Assembly: GCF_028737315.1 (NCBI RefSeq)
Contig: NZ_JAQZAO010000001.1
Span: forward strand, 310,001 to 374,000
Source: Actinomycetospora lemnae
GTDB lineage: Bacteria > Actinomycetota > Actinomycetes > Mycobacteriales > Pseudonocardiaceae
Length of the DNA: 64,000 bases
Direction of reading: 5' to 3'
Part shown: positions 1 to 8,761 of the stretch, piece by piece
How positions within the stretch are numbered: the first letter of the stretch is position 1
How the letters are laid out: each line of letters starts with the position of its first letter
Translations under genes and position numbers: made by a program
Notes under the pieces: generated by a model
Database searches by the model: none
The model's input: only the letters and a program-made list of their open reading frames with translations
What the model was told of the DNA's origin: nothing

Positions 1-887
1 CCGAACCGCGTCGCGTTGGTGAACCCCCAGCGCAGCGCGATCGCCGACACCGGGGTGCGGACCTCGGCCGGGTCGGCGAGGTCGGCCAGGCAGCGGCCCA
101 GCCTCCGCTCGCGGATGGTGCCCGCCACGGTCCGGCCGTCCTCTGCGAGCAGCGCGTGCAGGTGGCGGGGCGAGATGAACATCGCGGCGGCGACGGCGCG
201 CGGCGACAGGCCCGGGTCGGCGAGGTGCTCGTCGATGTGCCGGTCGATGCGTCCGCGCAGCTCCTCGTGCGGGTCCGGGGCGGCCAGCAGCCCCCGGCGG
301 GCGAGCTCGTCGTCGAACAGGGTGCGCGCGAGCTCGGTGGCGTGCCGCGCGGCGGCGAGCGCGGCGTCGGGGCGGGCCCCGGGACGCTCCAGGCTCTGGT
401 GCAGGCCGGTGAGCAGGCCCGCGACGGCCGGGGCGATCCCGTGGGCGGCGCCGAGCGTCGTCGCGGTCAGCGCCTCGGCCTGCCGGTGGGCGCCGAGACC
501 GTCGGCGGGGAAGCGGAAGCAGAGGCTGCGGTAGCCCTCGCCGCTGACGATCTCGACGGGGCGGGCGGAGTCGTAGAAGACCATGTCCCCGGGGCCCACG
601 CGGGCCAGCCGGCCGTCCTGCCGGAACTGCGCGGTGCCCGCGAGCTGCAGCGAGAGCAGGTAGTCCGCGGGGGCGTCGTCGATGTGCTCGGCCGCGCGCT
701 CCGCGCGGTGGGGCCGCGACGACATGGCGATCATCGACGCGGCACCCAGACGTCGGCGGCCGATGCTGCCGCGGAAGCGCTCGGGTGCCGAGTACTCGAC
801 GTGGAAGGGCAGCAGCGCCCCCGTGACGGCCCCCCGCCAGGCCTCGACGCTCCCGACGTCCTGGACCTCACCGACCACGTCGTCCAT
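1..887 (-). CDS. AraC-family transcriptional regulator (partial, C-terminus outside window)
   Basis: A DNA-binding activator or repressor, cut by the left edge after about 295 residues. An N-terminal AraC-binding-like sensor region is followed, from about residue 210, by the two-helix AraC HTH domain; the residues SPRAVAAAMFISPRHLHALL mark its first helix pair. The ATG start is supported by GGAGGT eight bases upstream. It is divergent from the hydroquinone dioxygenase gene across 159 bp, so it probably controls that gene and itself. The family call is firm; the effector, probably an aromatic compound, is inferred from position only. Confidence 0.85.
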   Translation of the reverse strand, partial: MDDVVGEVQDVGSVEAWRGAVTGALLPFHVEYSAPERFRGSIGRRRLGAASMIAMSSRPHRAERAAEHIDDAPADYLLSLQLAGTAQFRQDGRLARVGPGDMVFYDSARPVEIVSGEGYRSLCFRFPADGLGAHRQAEALTATTLGAAHGIAPAVAGLLTGLHQSLERPGARPDAALAAARHATELARTLFDDELARRGLLAAPDPHEELRGRIDRHIDEHLADPGLSPRAVAAAMFISPRHLHALLAEDGRTVAGTIRERRLGRCLADLADPAEVRTPVSAIALRWGFTNATRF

Positions 888-899
888 CTCCGAGCACCT

Positions 900-924
900 C
901 CGGCGCGCCGGACGACCGGTCGTC
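900..924. promoter_or_regulatory. Two abutting perfect palindromes between divergent AraC and dioxygenase genes
   Basis: CCGGCGCGCCGG (900-911) shares one base with the 14-bp palindrome GACGACCGGTCGTC (911-924). They lie just upstream of the AraC ribosome binding site and about 120 bp upstream of the dioxygenase start. This suits an operator controlling the divergent pair, but GC-rich palindromes arise easily in such genomes. Confidence 0.3.
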
Positions 925-1046
925 GGCCGCCGACCCCCGCACCGTGCCGCGGGCGGAGATGTCCGTGCACTGTAGTGAGAGGCACGAGACGCAGACCACA
1001 CCTAGCGTCGCCGGTCGAGCTCCGGCCCCGCCCTCCAGGAGGTCCC

Positions 1047-2027
1047 GTGTCCCACATCCGCGGTTCCCACCACACGACGCTGTCCGTGGCCGGCGCCCAG
1101 GAGGACGTCGACTTCCACGTCGACACGCTGGGCATGCGCTTCATCAAGCGCACGGTGCTCTTCGACGGCTCGCTGCCGATCTACCACCTGTACTACTCGA
1201 ACGCGGCCGGCGACCCGTCCGCGGTGCTCACGACCTTCCCGTGGCGCCAGGCCGGGCTCGTCGGGCGGCGGGGCACCAACCAGGCCCGCGAGGTGCTGCT
1301 CGCCGCACCGGCCGACTCGCTGGACTTCTGGGAGCGGCGGCTCACGGAGCACGGGGTCGAGGTGACGAGCACCGAGGTGTTCGACCGGCGCCGCCTGGAG
1401 TTCCGCCACCCCTGCGGCATCGAGTACGCCCTCGTGCCCGCCGACGACGACCCGCGCGTCGGCCACCCCGGGCAGGGCGTGCCCCCGGAGTACGCGATCC
1501 ACGGCATCCACGGCACCGGCATCCACGTCGCCACCCCGGAGCGCATGGTCGAGTTCTCCGAGGAGGTCTTCCACTCCCAGGGCAAGCTCGTCGAGGACGG
1601 CGACCGCGCCGCGTACCAGGTCGGGCAGGACAGCCACGGCAACCACGTGGAGCTGATCGCCGACAACGCCGACGACCAGGGCACCTGGCGCTACGGCGCC
1701 GGCACCTTCCACCACGTCGCGTGGAACCTCGAGACCCTCGAGAACCAGGACGACCTCAAGTTCGAGATCGAGGGCAACGGCTACACCGACATCTCCGAGC
1801 TCAAGGACCGCAAGTACTTCAAGTCGGTCTACGTGCGCACCCCGGGCGGGGCGCTGTTCGAGCTGGCCGTGACCCACGCCGAGGGCGGCTGGACCTGCGA
1901 CGAGTCGCCCCACGAGCTCGGGCAGCGCTTCCAGCTGCCCGAGCAGTTCGAGCACCGCCGCGAGGAGATCTTCTCGAAGCTCGAGCCGATCGAGACCCCG
2001 GTGTCGCCCGACGAGGAGGAGTCCTGA
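1047..2027 (+). CDS. PcpA/LinE-type hydroquinone 1,2-dioxygenase (VOC family, Fe(II) extradiol)
   Basis: Predicted to open the ring of para-hydroquinones between C1 and C2, giving hydroxymuconic semialdehyde-type products. The 326-residue chain has two vicinal-oxygen-chelate halves. It aligns by eye with Sphingobium PcpA through the YVRTPGG segment near residues 262-268. The PcpA iron ligands His11, His227 and Glu276 correspond to His9, His223 and Glu272 here. GTG start with AGGAGG five bases upstream. It stops 4 bp before the convergent IclR gene. The ring-cleavage family is firm; whether the substrate is plain, chloro- or alkyl-hydroquinone cannot be told. Confidence 0.85.
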   Translation: MSHIRGSHHTTLSVAGAQEDVDFHVDTLGMRFIKRTVLFDGSLPIYHLYYSNAAGDPSAVLTTFPWRQAGLVGRRGTNQAREVLLAAPADSLDFWERRLTEHGVEVTSTEVFDRRRLEFRHPCGIEYALVPADDDPRVGHPGQGVPPEYAIHGIHGTGIHVATPERMVEFSEEVFHSQGKLVEDGDRAAYQVGQDSHGNHVELIADNADDQGTWRYGAGTFHHVAWNLETLENQDDLKFEIEGNGYTDISELKDRKYFKSVYVRTPGGALFELAVTHAEGGWTCDESPHELGQRFQLPEQFEHRREEIFSKLEPIETPVSPDEEES

Positions 2028-2031
2028 ACGC

Positions 2032-2838
2032 TCAGGACGCCGGCAGCGTGCGCCGCGGGAGGGCGGCGCGGCGGGCGAAGTCGGCCGAGATGTCGCCCGC
2101 GGCCTGGAGCAGCAGCGGGAGGTGGTGCTCGAGGAGGTGCGCCACCGACGTCTCCGCGGCGTGGCAGTTGACGTTGACGCCGGCGATCACGCGCCCCTCG
2201 CCGTCGCGCAGGGGCGCCGCCACCGAGCGGATGCCGGCGGCCAGCTGCTCGTCGGTGAGGGCCCACCCGCGGGCCCGCACCTCGCGCAGCACCGCGTCGC
2301 GCTCCTCGGGGTCGGGCCGCCAGCGCGGGGTCAGGCCCGACCGCGTCGGCTCGGCGAGCACCCGCTCGAGCTCGTCGGGCGGGAGCGCGGCGAGCTGGAC
2401 CTTGCCCAGCGATGTCGCCAGTGCCGGGAACCGCGTCCCGATCTGCACGCTCAGCGCGACGATCTTCGGCACGGCGACGCGGGCGACGTAGACGATGTCC
2501 GAGCCGTCGAGCTGGGCGATCGAGCACGACTCGCCGGTGCGCTCGACGAGGCGTTCGAGGTGCGGGCGCGCCACCTCCCACAGGCCCAGCGCGTCGACGT
2601 AGGCCACGCCGAGGTCGAGCACGCGCGGGGTGAGCACGAACCCGCGCTCGACCGCGCGGACGTACCCGAGCTCGGCGAGCGTGAGCAGGATGCGTCGCGC
2701 CGTGGGGCGGGCGAGCCCGGTCGCGGTCGCCACCTCGGCCAGCGTCATCACGGGCCGTGCGGCGCCGAAGGCGGTGATGACGTCCAGCCCGCGCGCCAGG
2801 GCCTCGATGAAGTCGGGCCCCGCTCCGTCTCGCGGCAC
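2032..2838 (-). CDS. IclR-family transcriptional regulator (PcaR/PobR-like)
   Basis: A 268-residue regulator with an N-terminal winged HTH (about residues 10-70, helix LAEVATATGLARPTARRIL) and a C-terminal effector domain (about 85-260). This subgroup commonly controls beta-ketoadipate pathway genes such as pca and pob. The start is the GTG preceded by GAGGGAGGGAG; upstream in-frame codons lack such a site. It diverges from the amidohydrolase gene and converges on the dioxygenase gene. An aromatic acid effector is likely from family and neighbours, not shown. Confidence 0.85.
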   Translation of the reverse strand: MPRDGAGPDFIEALARGLDVITAFGAARPVMTLAEVATATGLARPTARRILLTLAELGYVRAVERGFVLTPRVLDLGVAYVDALGLWEVARPHLERLVERTGESCSIAQLDGSDIVYVARVAVPKIVALSVQIGTRFPALATSLGKVQLAALPPDELERVLAEPTRSGLTPRWRPDPEERDAVLREVRARGWALTDEQLAAGIRSVAAPLRDGEGRVIAGVNVNCHAAETSVAHLLEHHLPLLLQAAGDISADFARRAALPRRTLPAS

Positions 2839-2947
2839 GGCGACTCCCTCCCTCGCGACGCGGCTGGGCCGGACTGTAGCCGCTGCGACCGCTGGGCGGA
2901 CAGCACGACCACGACCGCCCTCCGGGCACCCCTCCCGGCGGATCGTT

Positions 2948-2956
2948 GACAACTCG
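2948..2956. promoter_or_regulatory. Possible -35 or operator (near-palindrome around TTGACA) between IclR and amidohydrolase genes
   Basis: The near-palindrome GTTGACAAC contains a consensus -35 hexamer facing the amidohydrolase gene, but no convincing -10 follows at 16-18 bp. It could be an IclR operator half site. Weak evidence. Confidence 0.2.
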
Positions 2957-3037
2957 ACCATCGGCGGACGAAGGTGACCCACATCATCCGACCGCCTGTC
3001 GGACGCCTGTCCGCCCGCGCCCACCGAGGAGCGCCCC

Positions 3038-4474
3038 ATGAGCCAGCCCGCCGCCGAGCGGCGTCCCGTCGTCCTGCGGGGCGGCACGGTGCTCACCGTC
3101 GACGCCGCGCACACCGTGCTCGAGGGCCACGACGTGCTGGTGGTCGACGACCGCGTCGCCGCGATCGGGGTCGACCTCGAGGTCCCGGCGGGCACCGAGG
3201 AGATCGACGCGCGCGGCGGGATCGTCATGCCGGGCATGGTCGACACGCACCGGCACATGTGGCAGACGGCGATGCGCGGCTACGGCGCCGACTGGACGCT
3301 CACGCAGTACTTCGTCTGGTACTACCTCGACTGGGGCTGGCGCTTCCGCCCGCAGGACGTGCACGCGGGCAACCTGCTGGCGGCGATCGAGGCCGTCGAC
3401 GCCGGCGTCACCACGTGCGTCGACTGGTCACACGGGCTGCAGACCACCGAGCACGCCGACGCCGCGGTCGACGCGCTCGCCGCGGTCCCCGGCCGCTTCG
3501 TGCTCGCCTACGGCAACATCCAGGACGCGCCCCAGAACTGGACCGCCGCCCCGGAGCTGCGCGACTTCCTCGACCGCCGGCGCGGCGACGTCGACGGCTT
3601 CCAGCTCGCCTTCGACGTCACCGGCGACCCGTCGTTCCCGGAGAAGCCCGCCTTCGAGGTCGCCCGCGACCTGGGCCTGCCCGTCACCACCCACGCCGGC
3701 GTGTGGGGCGCGACGAACGACGACGGCATCCGCCTCATGCACGAGCACGGCTTCACGCGCCCGGACACGGTCTACGTGCACGCGGCCACGCTGTCCGCCG
3801 ACTCCTACCAGCGGATCGCGGCCACCGGCGGCTCGGTGTCGGTGTCCACCGAGAGCGAGCAGAGCGCCGGCCAGGGCTACCCGCCCACTTGGGTGCTGCG
3901 CAGCCACGACATCCCGGTCTCGCTGTCGATGGACACCTCGGTGTGGTGGAGCGGCGACCTGTTCACGGCCATGCGCACCACGCTCGGCGCCGACCGCTCG
4001 CGCGAGCACCTCGAGGCCCACGCCAAGGGCGAGACGGTCACGCACGCCGCCCTGCGCGCCGAGCACGTCGTCGACATGGCCACCCGCGGCGGTGCGCGCG
4101 CCCTGGGCCGCGAGGACGACCTCGGCAGCGTCGAGGTGGGCAAGAAGGCCGACCTGGTGCTGATCCGCAACGAGCACTCGCCGGTCATGTTCCCGCTGCT
4201 GCACCCCCACGGCCACGTCGCGTTCCAGGCGCAGCGCGGTGACGTCGAGGCGGTGCTCGTCGACGGGCGGGTCGTCAAGCGCGACCACCGCCTCGTCGGG
4301 GTCGACCTGGCCGCGGCCCGGCGCGCGGTGGAGCAGACCGTCGACCACCTGCGCGGCGAGCTCGGCGAGGACACCTGGCGCCAGGGGATGAACCCGGACA
4401 TCCCGGAGACGACCATCCTCGACAACCCGTACCAGTACACGGACTACCACTCGGGGGCGACGCACGGCGCCTGA
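3038..4474 (+). CDS. Amidohydrolase of the ATZ/TRZ (chlorohydrolase/deaminase) family
   Basis: A metal-dependent hydrolase or deaminase of 478 residues. It has an N-terminal beta-sandwich part (about 1-65), the HxH metal motif at His71/His73 (VDTHRHMWQ), later histidines in THAG and VHAA, the SMDTS segment holding the likely catalytic aspartate, and a C-terminal strand region closing the sandwich. The family includes S-adenosylhomocysteine, guanine and melamine/atrazine-type deaminases; the substrate here cannot be assigned. ATG start with GAGGAG upstream. It diverges from the IclR gene, its likely regulator, and is followed by a strong stem-loop. Confidence 0.8.
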   Translation: MSQPAAERRPVVLRGGTVLTVDAAHTVLEGHDVLVVDDRVAAIGVDLEVPAGTEEIDARGGIVMPGMVDTHRHMWQTAMRGYGADWTLTQYFVWYYLDWGWRFRPQDVHAGNLLAAIEAVDAGVTTCVDWSHGLQTTEHADAAVDALAAVPGRFVLAYGNIQDAPQNWTAAPELRDFLDRRRGDVDGFQLAFDVTGDPSFPEKPAFEVARDLGLPVTTHAGVWGATNDDGIRLMHEHGFTRPDTVYVHAATLSADSYQRIAATGGSVSVSTESEQSAGQGYPPTWVLRSHDIPVSLSMDTSVWWSGDLFTAMRTTLGADRSREHLEAHAKGETVTHAALRAEHVVDMATRGGARALGREDDLGSVEVGKKADLVLIRNEHSPVMFPLLHPHGHVAFQAQRGDVEAVLVDGRVVKRDHRLVGVDLAAARRAVEQTVDHLRGELGEDTWRQGMNPDIPETTILDNPYQYTDYHSGATHGA

Positions 4475-4532
4475 GAGCCGTCCGCCACCTCCGGGTGTCG
4501 TTCACCGCCTGGTCCGACACGCCTGGTCTGAC

Positions 4533-4576
4533 ACGCGTCGGCCCCCGTCCCGGATGCGGGACGGGGGCCGACGCGT
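4533..4576. terminator. Bidirectional stem-loop terminator
   Basis: A perfect 19-bp inverted repeat (arms 4533-4551 and 4558-4576) with a 6-base loop lies between the convergent amidohydrolase and membrane protein genes. There is no U-tract, as is usual in GC-rich actinobacteria. Confidence 0.85.
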
Positions 4577-4589
4577 CGTGCGGGGTGAC

Positions 4590-5201
4590 TCAGTGCTGCG
4601 CGGCACCGGACCCGCGCGCGCCGACGATCGAGCCCGCGATCGCGGCGACCGCCGCGACGCCGAGCCACAGCGCCGCCCAGCCGGCGGCGCTCTGGACGGC
4701 GTCCACCGTCACGGCACCGCCCAGCGACCCGACCGTCCCGAGGCTGCCGGCCAGCACTCCGCCGCCGACGGCGCCGAGGACGAGCAGGCCCACGACGGCC
4801 AGCGCCCAGGTCATGGCGCCCTGCAGGGCGGCGTCCGCGGAGACGGCGTGCGAGCCGGACGCGGTGCCGCCGGCGAGTCCGCCGACGAACAGCGCGATGA
4901 TCGCCAGCACCGCGCTGACGATGCTGGCCGCGGCGCCCGAACCGGGCCCGTCCACGCCGACCGACAGCCAGCCGAGCGCCGTGAAGAGCAGCTGGAGGAC
5001 GACGAACACCGGCACCGCCACGAGGGCGCCGGTCCACGCCGGGCCCCACCGGGTCGGGCGGCCGCTGTCGGCGCCGCGGCTCCGGTGGTCGCCGCCACGG
5101 GCGGGCTGCTGGGCGGACTCCGGGTACGCACCCGGGGCGTGCACCGTGGTCGGCGTGCCGTCGCCGCTCATCTCACGGGTCTGCATGTCGTGCGCAGTCA
5201 T
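4590..5201 (-). CDS. Four-helix membrane protein of unknown function
   Basis: A 203-residue protein not recognised as any family. Residues 1-60 are polar and probably disordered, with many Gly, Asp and Arg. Four hydrophobic segments rich in Ala, Val and Gly follow. The ATG start has GAGGAGG five bases upstream. It stands alone between the stem-loop and the pobA region. The low-complexity helices suggest an integral inner-membrane protein; no catalytic motif is visible. Confidence 0.7.
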   Translation of the reverse strand: MTAHDMQTREMSGDGTPTTVHAPGAYPESAQQPARGGDHRSRGADSGRPTRWGPAWTGALVAVPVFVVLQLLFTALGWLSVGVDGPGSGAAASIVSAVLAIIALFVGGLAGGTASGSHAVSADAALQGAMTWALAVVGLLVLGAVGGGVLAGSLGTVGSLGGAVTVDAVQSAAGWAALWLGVAAVAAIAGSIVGARGSGAAQH

Positions 5202-5395
5202 CGGACCTCCTCGTGCACAGGGGTGGCCGCCGCACGCGTCGGCGACCGGGGAGCCGGGCCGGCTCGGGAGCGGGTCGGACGGTGTCCGACCGGCGCCCCA
5301 CCGGCCCCACGGCTGCACGCGTCAACCGACGAGACCGGATCCCCGAGGCGCCGTGGCCCCACACGCCACACGAGATCCGCGCGGCGTTCGCTGCG

Positions 5396-6568
5396 TCACT
5401 CGGGGTCCACGCCCGCGTAGGCGTGGGCGAACCACCGGCGCAGCAGCGGGTCGCGCTGCAGCGACGACACCCAGCCCTCGCGCAGGCCGAGTCCGAAGCC
5501 GTCGCGCTCGTCACCCGCGCCGGGCGGCGCCGTCATGATGCGCAGGAACCAGTCGGAGAACGCCTGGGTGCGCCAGATCGCACGCAACCGCGTCGCGCTG
5601 TAGCGCTCGCTGCGGGTGGGGTCGCCCTGCGGGCCGAACCGCTCGACCAGGCCGTGGGCGAGCTCGACGGCGTCGAAGATCGCGAGGTTCATGCCCTTGC
5701 CCCCGGCCGGCGTGATGAGGTGCGCCGCGTCACCGACCAGGAAGACCCGCCCGTGCTGCATCGGCGTCGTCACCCGGGTCCGCAGGTCGAGGACGTCGAC
5801 CTCGGGGAGCTCGACGCCGCCGAGGTCGGCGCCGAGGCGCCGGCCGACCTCGTCGCGGATGCGGTCGTGCGGCCAGTCCGCGGGGCCCTGATCGCCGGGG
5901 ACCTCCAGGTAGAGGCGCGTGACCTCGGGCAGCCGGCGCATGTGGGCGGCGTAACCGCGCGGGTGGGCCGCGTAGATCGTGTGGCCGACCAGCGGCGGCA
6001 TGGCCGCGCTGATGACGAGGAAGCGCTGCGGGTGCCGACGGTCGTGCGAGGTGACGTGCCCTGCGAGTGACCGGGCCACGGCGCTGCCCGCGCCGTCGCA
6101 GCCGACGACCACCCCTGCGTGGAGCTCCTGCGGCCCGTCCGGTCCGGCGGCCGTCACCCGGGCCCCGTCGGCGTCCTGCTCGACGCCGGTGACGCGGTGC
6201 TCGAACAGCACCCGGCCGCCCTCGTCGAGGAACGACGTCGCGACCCGGGCCACGAGCTCGTGCTGCGGGAAGACGTAGTGGGGTCGCCCACCGGTGAGCG
6301 CGCCGTAGTCGACGAGGACCGACTCGTCGGCGGTGCGGAACTCGCAGCGGTGGTTCTCGGCCGCGAAGTCGAGGACCGCGCCGCCCAGGCCCTCGGCGGT
6401 CAGCAGCTGCACGGTGCGGTACTCGACGATGCCCGCCTTGGGGAGCTTCCCGAGCTGGTCGTGCGCCTGGGCCTCCACGACGGTCGTCGCCACCCCCGCC
6501 CGCTGCAGCAGCCACGCGAGGACCAGCCCCGCCGGCCCGGCGCCCACGACGACCACGTCCGTCCGCAC
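5396..6568 (-). CDS. pobA: 4-hydroxybenzoate 3-monooxygenase
   Basis: A flavoprotein hydroxylase converting 4-hydroxybenzoate to protocatechuate with NAD(P)H and oxygen. The 390-residue length matches the family. It has the FAD-binding GAGPAG at residues 9-14, a DG-type motif (GCDGAG) near 165, and the second FAD motif GDAAHLITPAGGKGMNLA near 285. The tail SATRLRAIWRTQAFSDW is typical of PobA. GTG start with a weak AGGGTGG site. No pca ring-cleavage genes are adjacent, so protocatechuate must be processed elsewhere. A possible feeder is the CYP199-like P450 at 51-52 kb. Confidence 0.92.
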   Translation of the reverse strand: MRTDVVVVGAGPAGLVLAWLLQRAGVATTVVEAQAHDQLGKLPKAGIVEYRTVQLLTAEGLGGAVLDFAAENHRCEFRTADESVLVDYGALTGGRPHYVFPQHELVARVATSFLDEGGRVLFEHRVTGVEQDADGARVTAAGPDGPQELHAGVVVGCDGAGSAVARSLAGHVTSHDRRHPQRFLVISAAMPPLVGHTIYAAHPRGYAAHMRRLPEVTRLYLEVPGDQGPADWPHDRIRDEVGRRLGADLGGVELPEVDVLDLRTRVTTPMQHGRVFLVGDAAHLITPAGGKGMNLAIFDAVELAHGLVERFGPQGDPTRSERYSATRLRAIWRTQAFSDWFLRIMTAPPGAGDERDGFGLGLREGWVSSLQRDPLLRRWFAHAYAGVDPE

Positions 6569-6648
6569 CCCGCCACCCTGGTCGGTGGGACGCCCGACCC
6601 GCAGCGCGACTCCCGCGGAGCGGGAAGGTGATCGCCCGCGCAGCGGGC

Positions 6649-8493
6649 TCAGACGGCACGACGTCGCCAGGGATCGCCGGATCGTGGCTGAGCTTCGCGA
6701 CGCCGCCAGGAGTCGATCTCGGCCGGCCAGCCGTCGACCTCGTCCCGGCGCTGCCCGCTCTCGTGCCCGGGTCGCGCCGCGCCGCGCTTGAGCGTGCTCA
6801 GGTCCGCGCCTCGATCACGACGCGAGTCGTCGGGTTCGGCGTCGCGTTCCCCGAGCGATGGGTCTTCCCCGAGCGGTGGGTCTTCCCCGAGCGGTGGGTC
6901 GAGCGCGGGCGAGCGCACCGACCAGCGGTGCCCGGACGGCGAGGTCCAGACGATCACCGGGGCGCTGCCCCCGTCCGGGTCGGGGGCGAGGGCCGCCGAC
7001 CACTCCCCGTGCGTCTTGATCCGGTGATGTCGCCGGCACGCGGGCTTGAGCGTGTCGGCGCGGGTGCGCCCGGCGCCGCCGCCCGGCCGGGCGTGCTCGT
7101 AGCGCACGACGTGGTCGAGGTCGCACCGCGAGGCCGGCACCCGGCACCCGGGCGCCGCGCACGTCATGTCCCGCGCCCGGACGAGATCCTGCATCGACGC
7201 GGGTGGTCGGTAGCGGCGGGCGTCGAGGTGGGCGGCGGTGCCCGTGACCGGATCGGTGAGGAGCCTCCGCCACCACGCGTCCGGGCCGCTCGCCAGGCGC
7301 CGGGCCATCGCGGCGGGGAGCGGGCCGTGGCCCTCGAGCTCGCCGGGCCGGTCGGAGAAGCCGGCCAGGACGTCCCAGCCGACCGTCACCCGCACCTCGG
7401 TGCGCACCGGCGAACGCGACCTCCGCCGGAGGCCGCGCACCGGGTCCCGCGCGTCAGCAGCCTCTGCGTCGCCGCCCGCTTCGTCCTCGATGCGGTCGTC
7501 ATCGGCGTGCTCGTCCCCGGCGTGGTCGCCCAGGTCGCGGCCCGGTGCGGGGTCGACGGTGCCGCCGCCCGCCGTCGCGTCACCCGCCGTCGCGTCACCC
7601 GCCGTCCCGTCGCCTGCCACGCCGTCGGCGCCCGTGCCGTCACCCGCGGTGCCGCCGCCACAGCAGCAGCCCCCGGCGTCGGCGGTGGCGCCGTCGAGGA
7701 TCAGGTCGCGGGCGCTGTCGGCGCGCTTCTGCGCCAGGGTGCGCTGCTCGCCGTCCGGCGCGTCGCCGGCGGCGCGGGCGAGCGCGTCGATGATCGAGTA
7801 CACACCCCGCGCCTCGTCGCCGGGGAGACGCAGCTGGACCACGCCGGTGGCCCCGTGGTCCTCCGACCAGTAGCGCAGCTCGCGGGACTTCCGGGCCTGC
7901 TCGGGCCGCCGGCGGACCATGTCGGGATCCAGGCGCGCCACGATGCGGCGGACGACGTCGCGCAGCTGGCTCGGCGTGCGCTCACGCGCCGGCCGTGACC
8001 ACAGCTCGGCGTCCACGGCCCGGGCGGTCCCCGAGTCGCACAGCTCGGTCTGCTCGAGCACCACCCGCGCGTGGCTCAGCGAGATGCGCCCCTCCTCGAG
8101 CGCCACCAGCGTGAGCGGCAGGCAGTCGAGCAGGGTCTCGGCCTGGAGGACGCGGATCTCGCCGGTGCGCGGGGCGACGCGTGCCATGGCGGCGACCTCC
8201 ATCGCCACCGACTCGGACGCCAGCTCGCCCCGCCCGGCGCCGCGAGCCCGGGCCTGGCGCGCCTGCAGGTAGTGGGCGGTCTCGCGGTAGAGCCGACCGG
8301 TCGCCCAGTTGACGATCGCCTCCCACCCGGCGAGCCGCTCGGCCGAGTCGTGGCCCTCGTCGTCGACGAGGTCGACGGGTCGGGAGGCCTCCAGCCCGGC
8401 CGCGAGCTCCGGCCCCGGCACCCACTGCGACCACGGAGGCGCGGCGGACGGACGTGGCTCCCCGGCCACCGCCGCCCATCCGTTATCGAACAC
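6649..8493 (-). CDS. 13E12-repeat (DUF222) protein with degenerate HNH nuclease motif
   Basis: A 614-residue protein of the multicopy actinobacterial 13E12 family: an N-terminal DUF222 helical domain, a variable acidic Gly/Asp/Thr linker with short repeats (residues about 290-360), and a C-terminal HNH region with paired cysteines (CAAPGC) and DLDHV...CRRHHRIKTH. The Asn usual in the middle of the motif is replaced (ADTL instead of xxNL), so cutting activity is doubtful. The GTG start lies inside a perfect LexA box and no ribosome binding site is visible, so translation may be leaderless; an in-frame GTG 21 bases further upstream is an alternative. C-terminal PPLGED repeats also occur. Confidence 0.8.
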   Translation of the reverse strand: MFDNGWAAVAGEPRPSAAPPWSQWVPGPELAAGLEASRPVDLVDDEGHDSAERLAGWEAIVNWATGRLYRETAHYLQARQARARGAGRGELASESVAMEVAAMARVAPRTGEIRVLQAETLLDCLPLTLVALEEGRISLSHARVVLEQTELCDSGTARAVDAELWSRPARERTPSQLRDVVRRIVARLDPDMVRRRPEQARKSRELRYWSEDHGATGVVQLRLPGDEARGVYSIIDALARAAGDAPDGEQRTLAQKRADSARDLILDGATADAGGCCCGGGTAGDGTGADGVAGDGTAGDATAGDATAGGGTVDPAPGRDLGDHAGDEHADDDRIEDEAGGDAEAADARDPVRGLRRRSRSPVRTEVRVTVGWDVLAGFSDRPGELEGHGPLPAAMARRLASGPDAWWRRLLTDPVTGTAAHLDARRYRPPASMQDLVRARDMTCAAPGCRVPASRCDLDHVVRYEHARPGGGAGRTRADTLKPACRRHHRIKTHGEWSAALAPDPDGGSAPVIVWTSPSGHRWSVRSPALDPPLGEDPPLGEDPSLGERDAEPDDSRRDRGADLSTLKRGAARPGHESGQRRDEVDGWPAEIDSWRRREAQPRSGDPWRRRAV

Positions 8494-8502
8494 GTGTTCG
8501 AT
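8485..8502. promoter_or_regulatory. LexA (SOS) box overlapping the start of the 13E12 gene
   Basis: ATCGAACACGTGTTCGAT is a perfect 18-bp palindrome and matches the actinobacterial LexA consensus TCGAAC-N4-GTTCGA without mismatch. The GTG start of the minus-strand 13E12 gene lies within it. Several Mycobacterium tuberculosis 13E12 genes are LexA-controlled, which supports the reading. Confidence 0.85.
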
Positions 8503-8761
8503 GATACCAGTCACACCGGCGGTGCGGGTGGCGACGGCGAGAGCTACGGTCCGTCCCCAGCACGTGGTTGCGCCTAGGGTTCCGCCCGCCTCCCGCCGCC
8601 CAGCCCACAACCAGGGACGGCCGGGGTCTGGACCGAGCGGCGCCACGGCCGCCCCCGACCCACGGTCCGGGCCGGTCGACACCTGACGGGAGAGAAGCCC
8701 CGAGGGCTCCTGTTCGACGTGCCCGCTCCACAGCGGGCAGCGACACCAGGGAGCCTCCTCG

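Noticed and set aside
1002-1955. Long antisense open frame opposite the hydroquinone dioxygenase gene
   Set aside because: Product is low-complexity Val/Leu/Asp/Arg, there is no ribosome binding site, and the sense strand is a clear enzyme. Similar antisense frames occur under almost every gene because of the GC-rich third positions.
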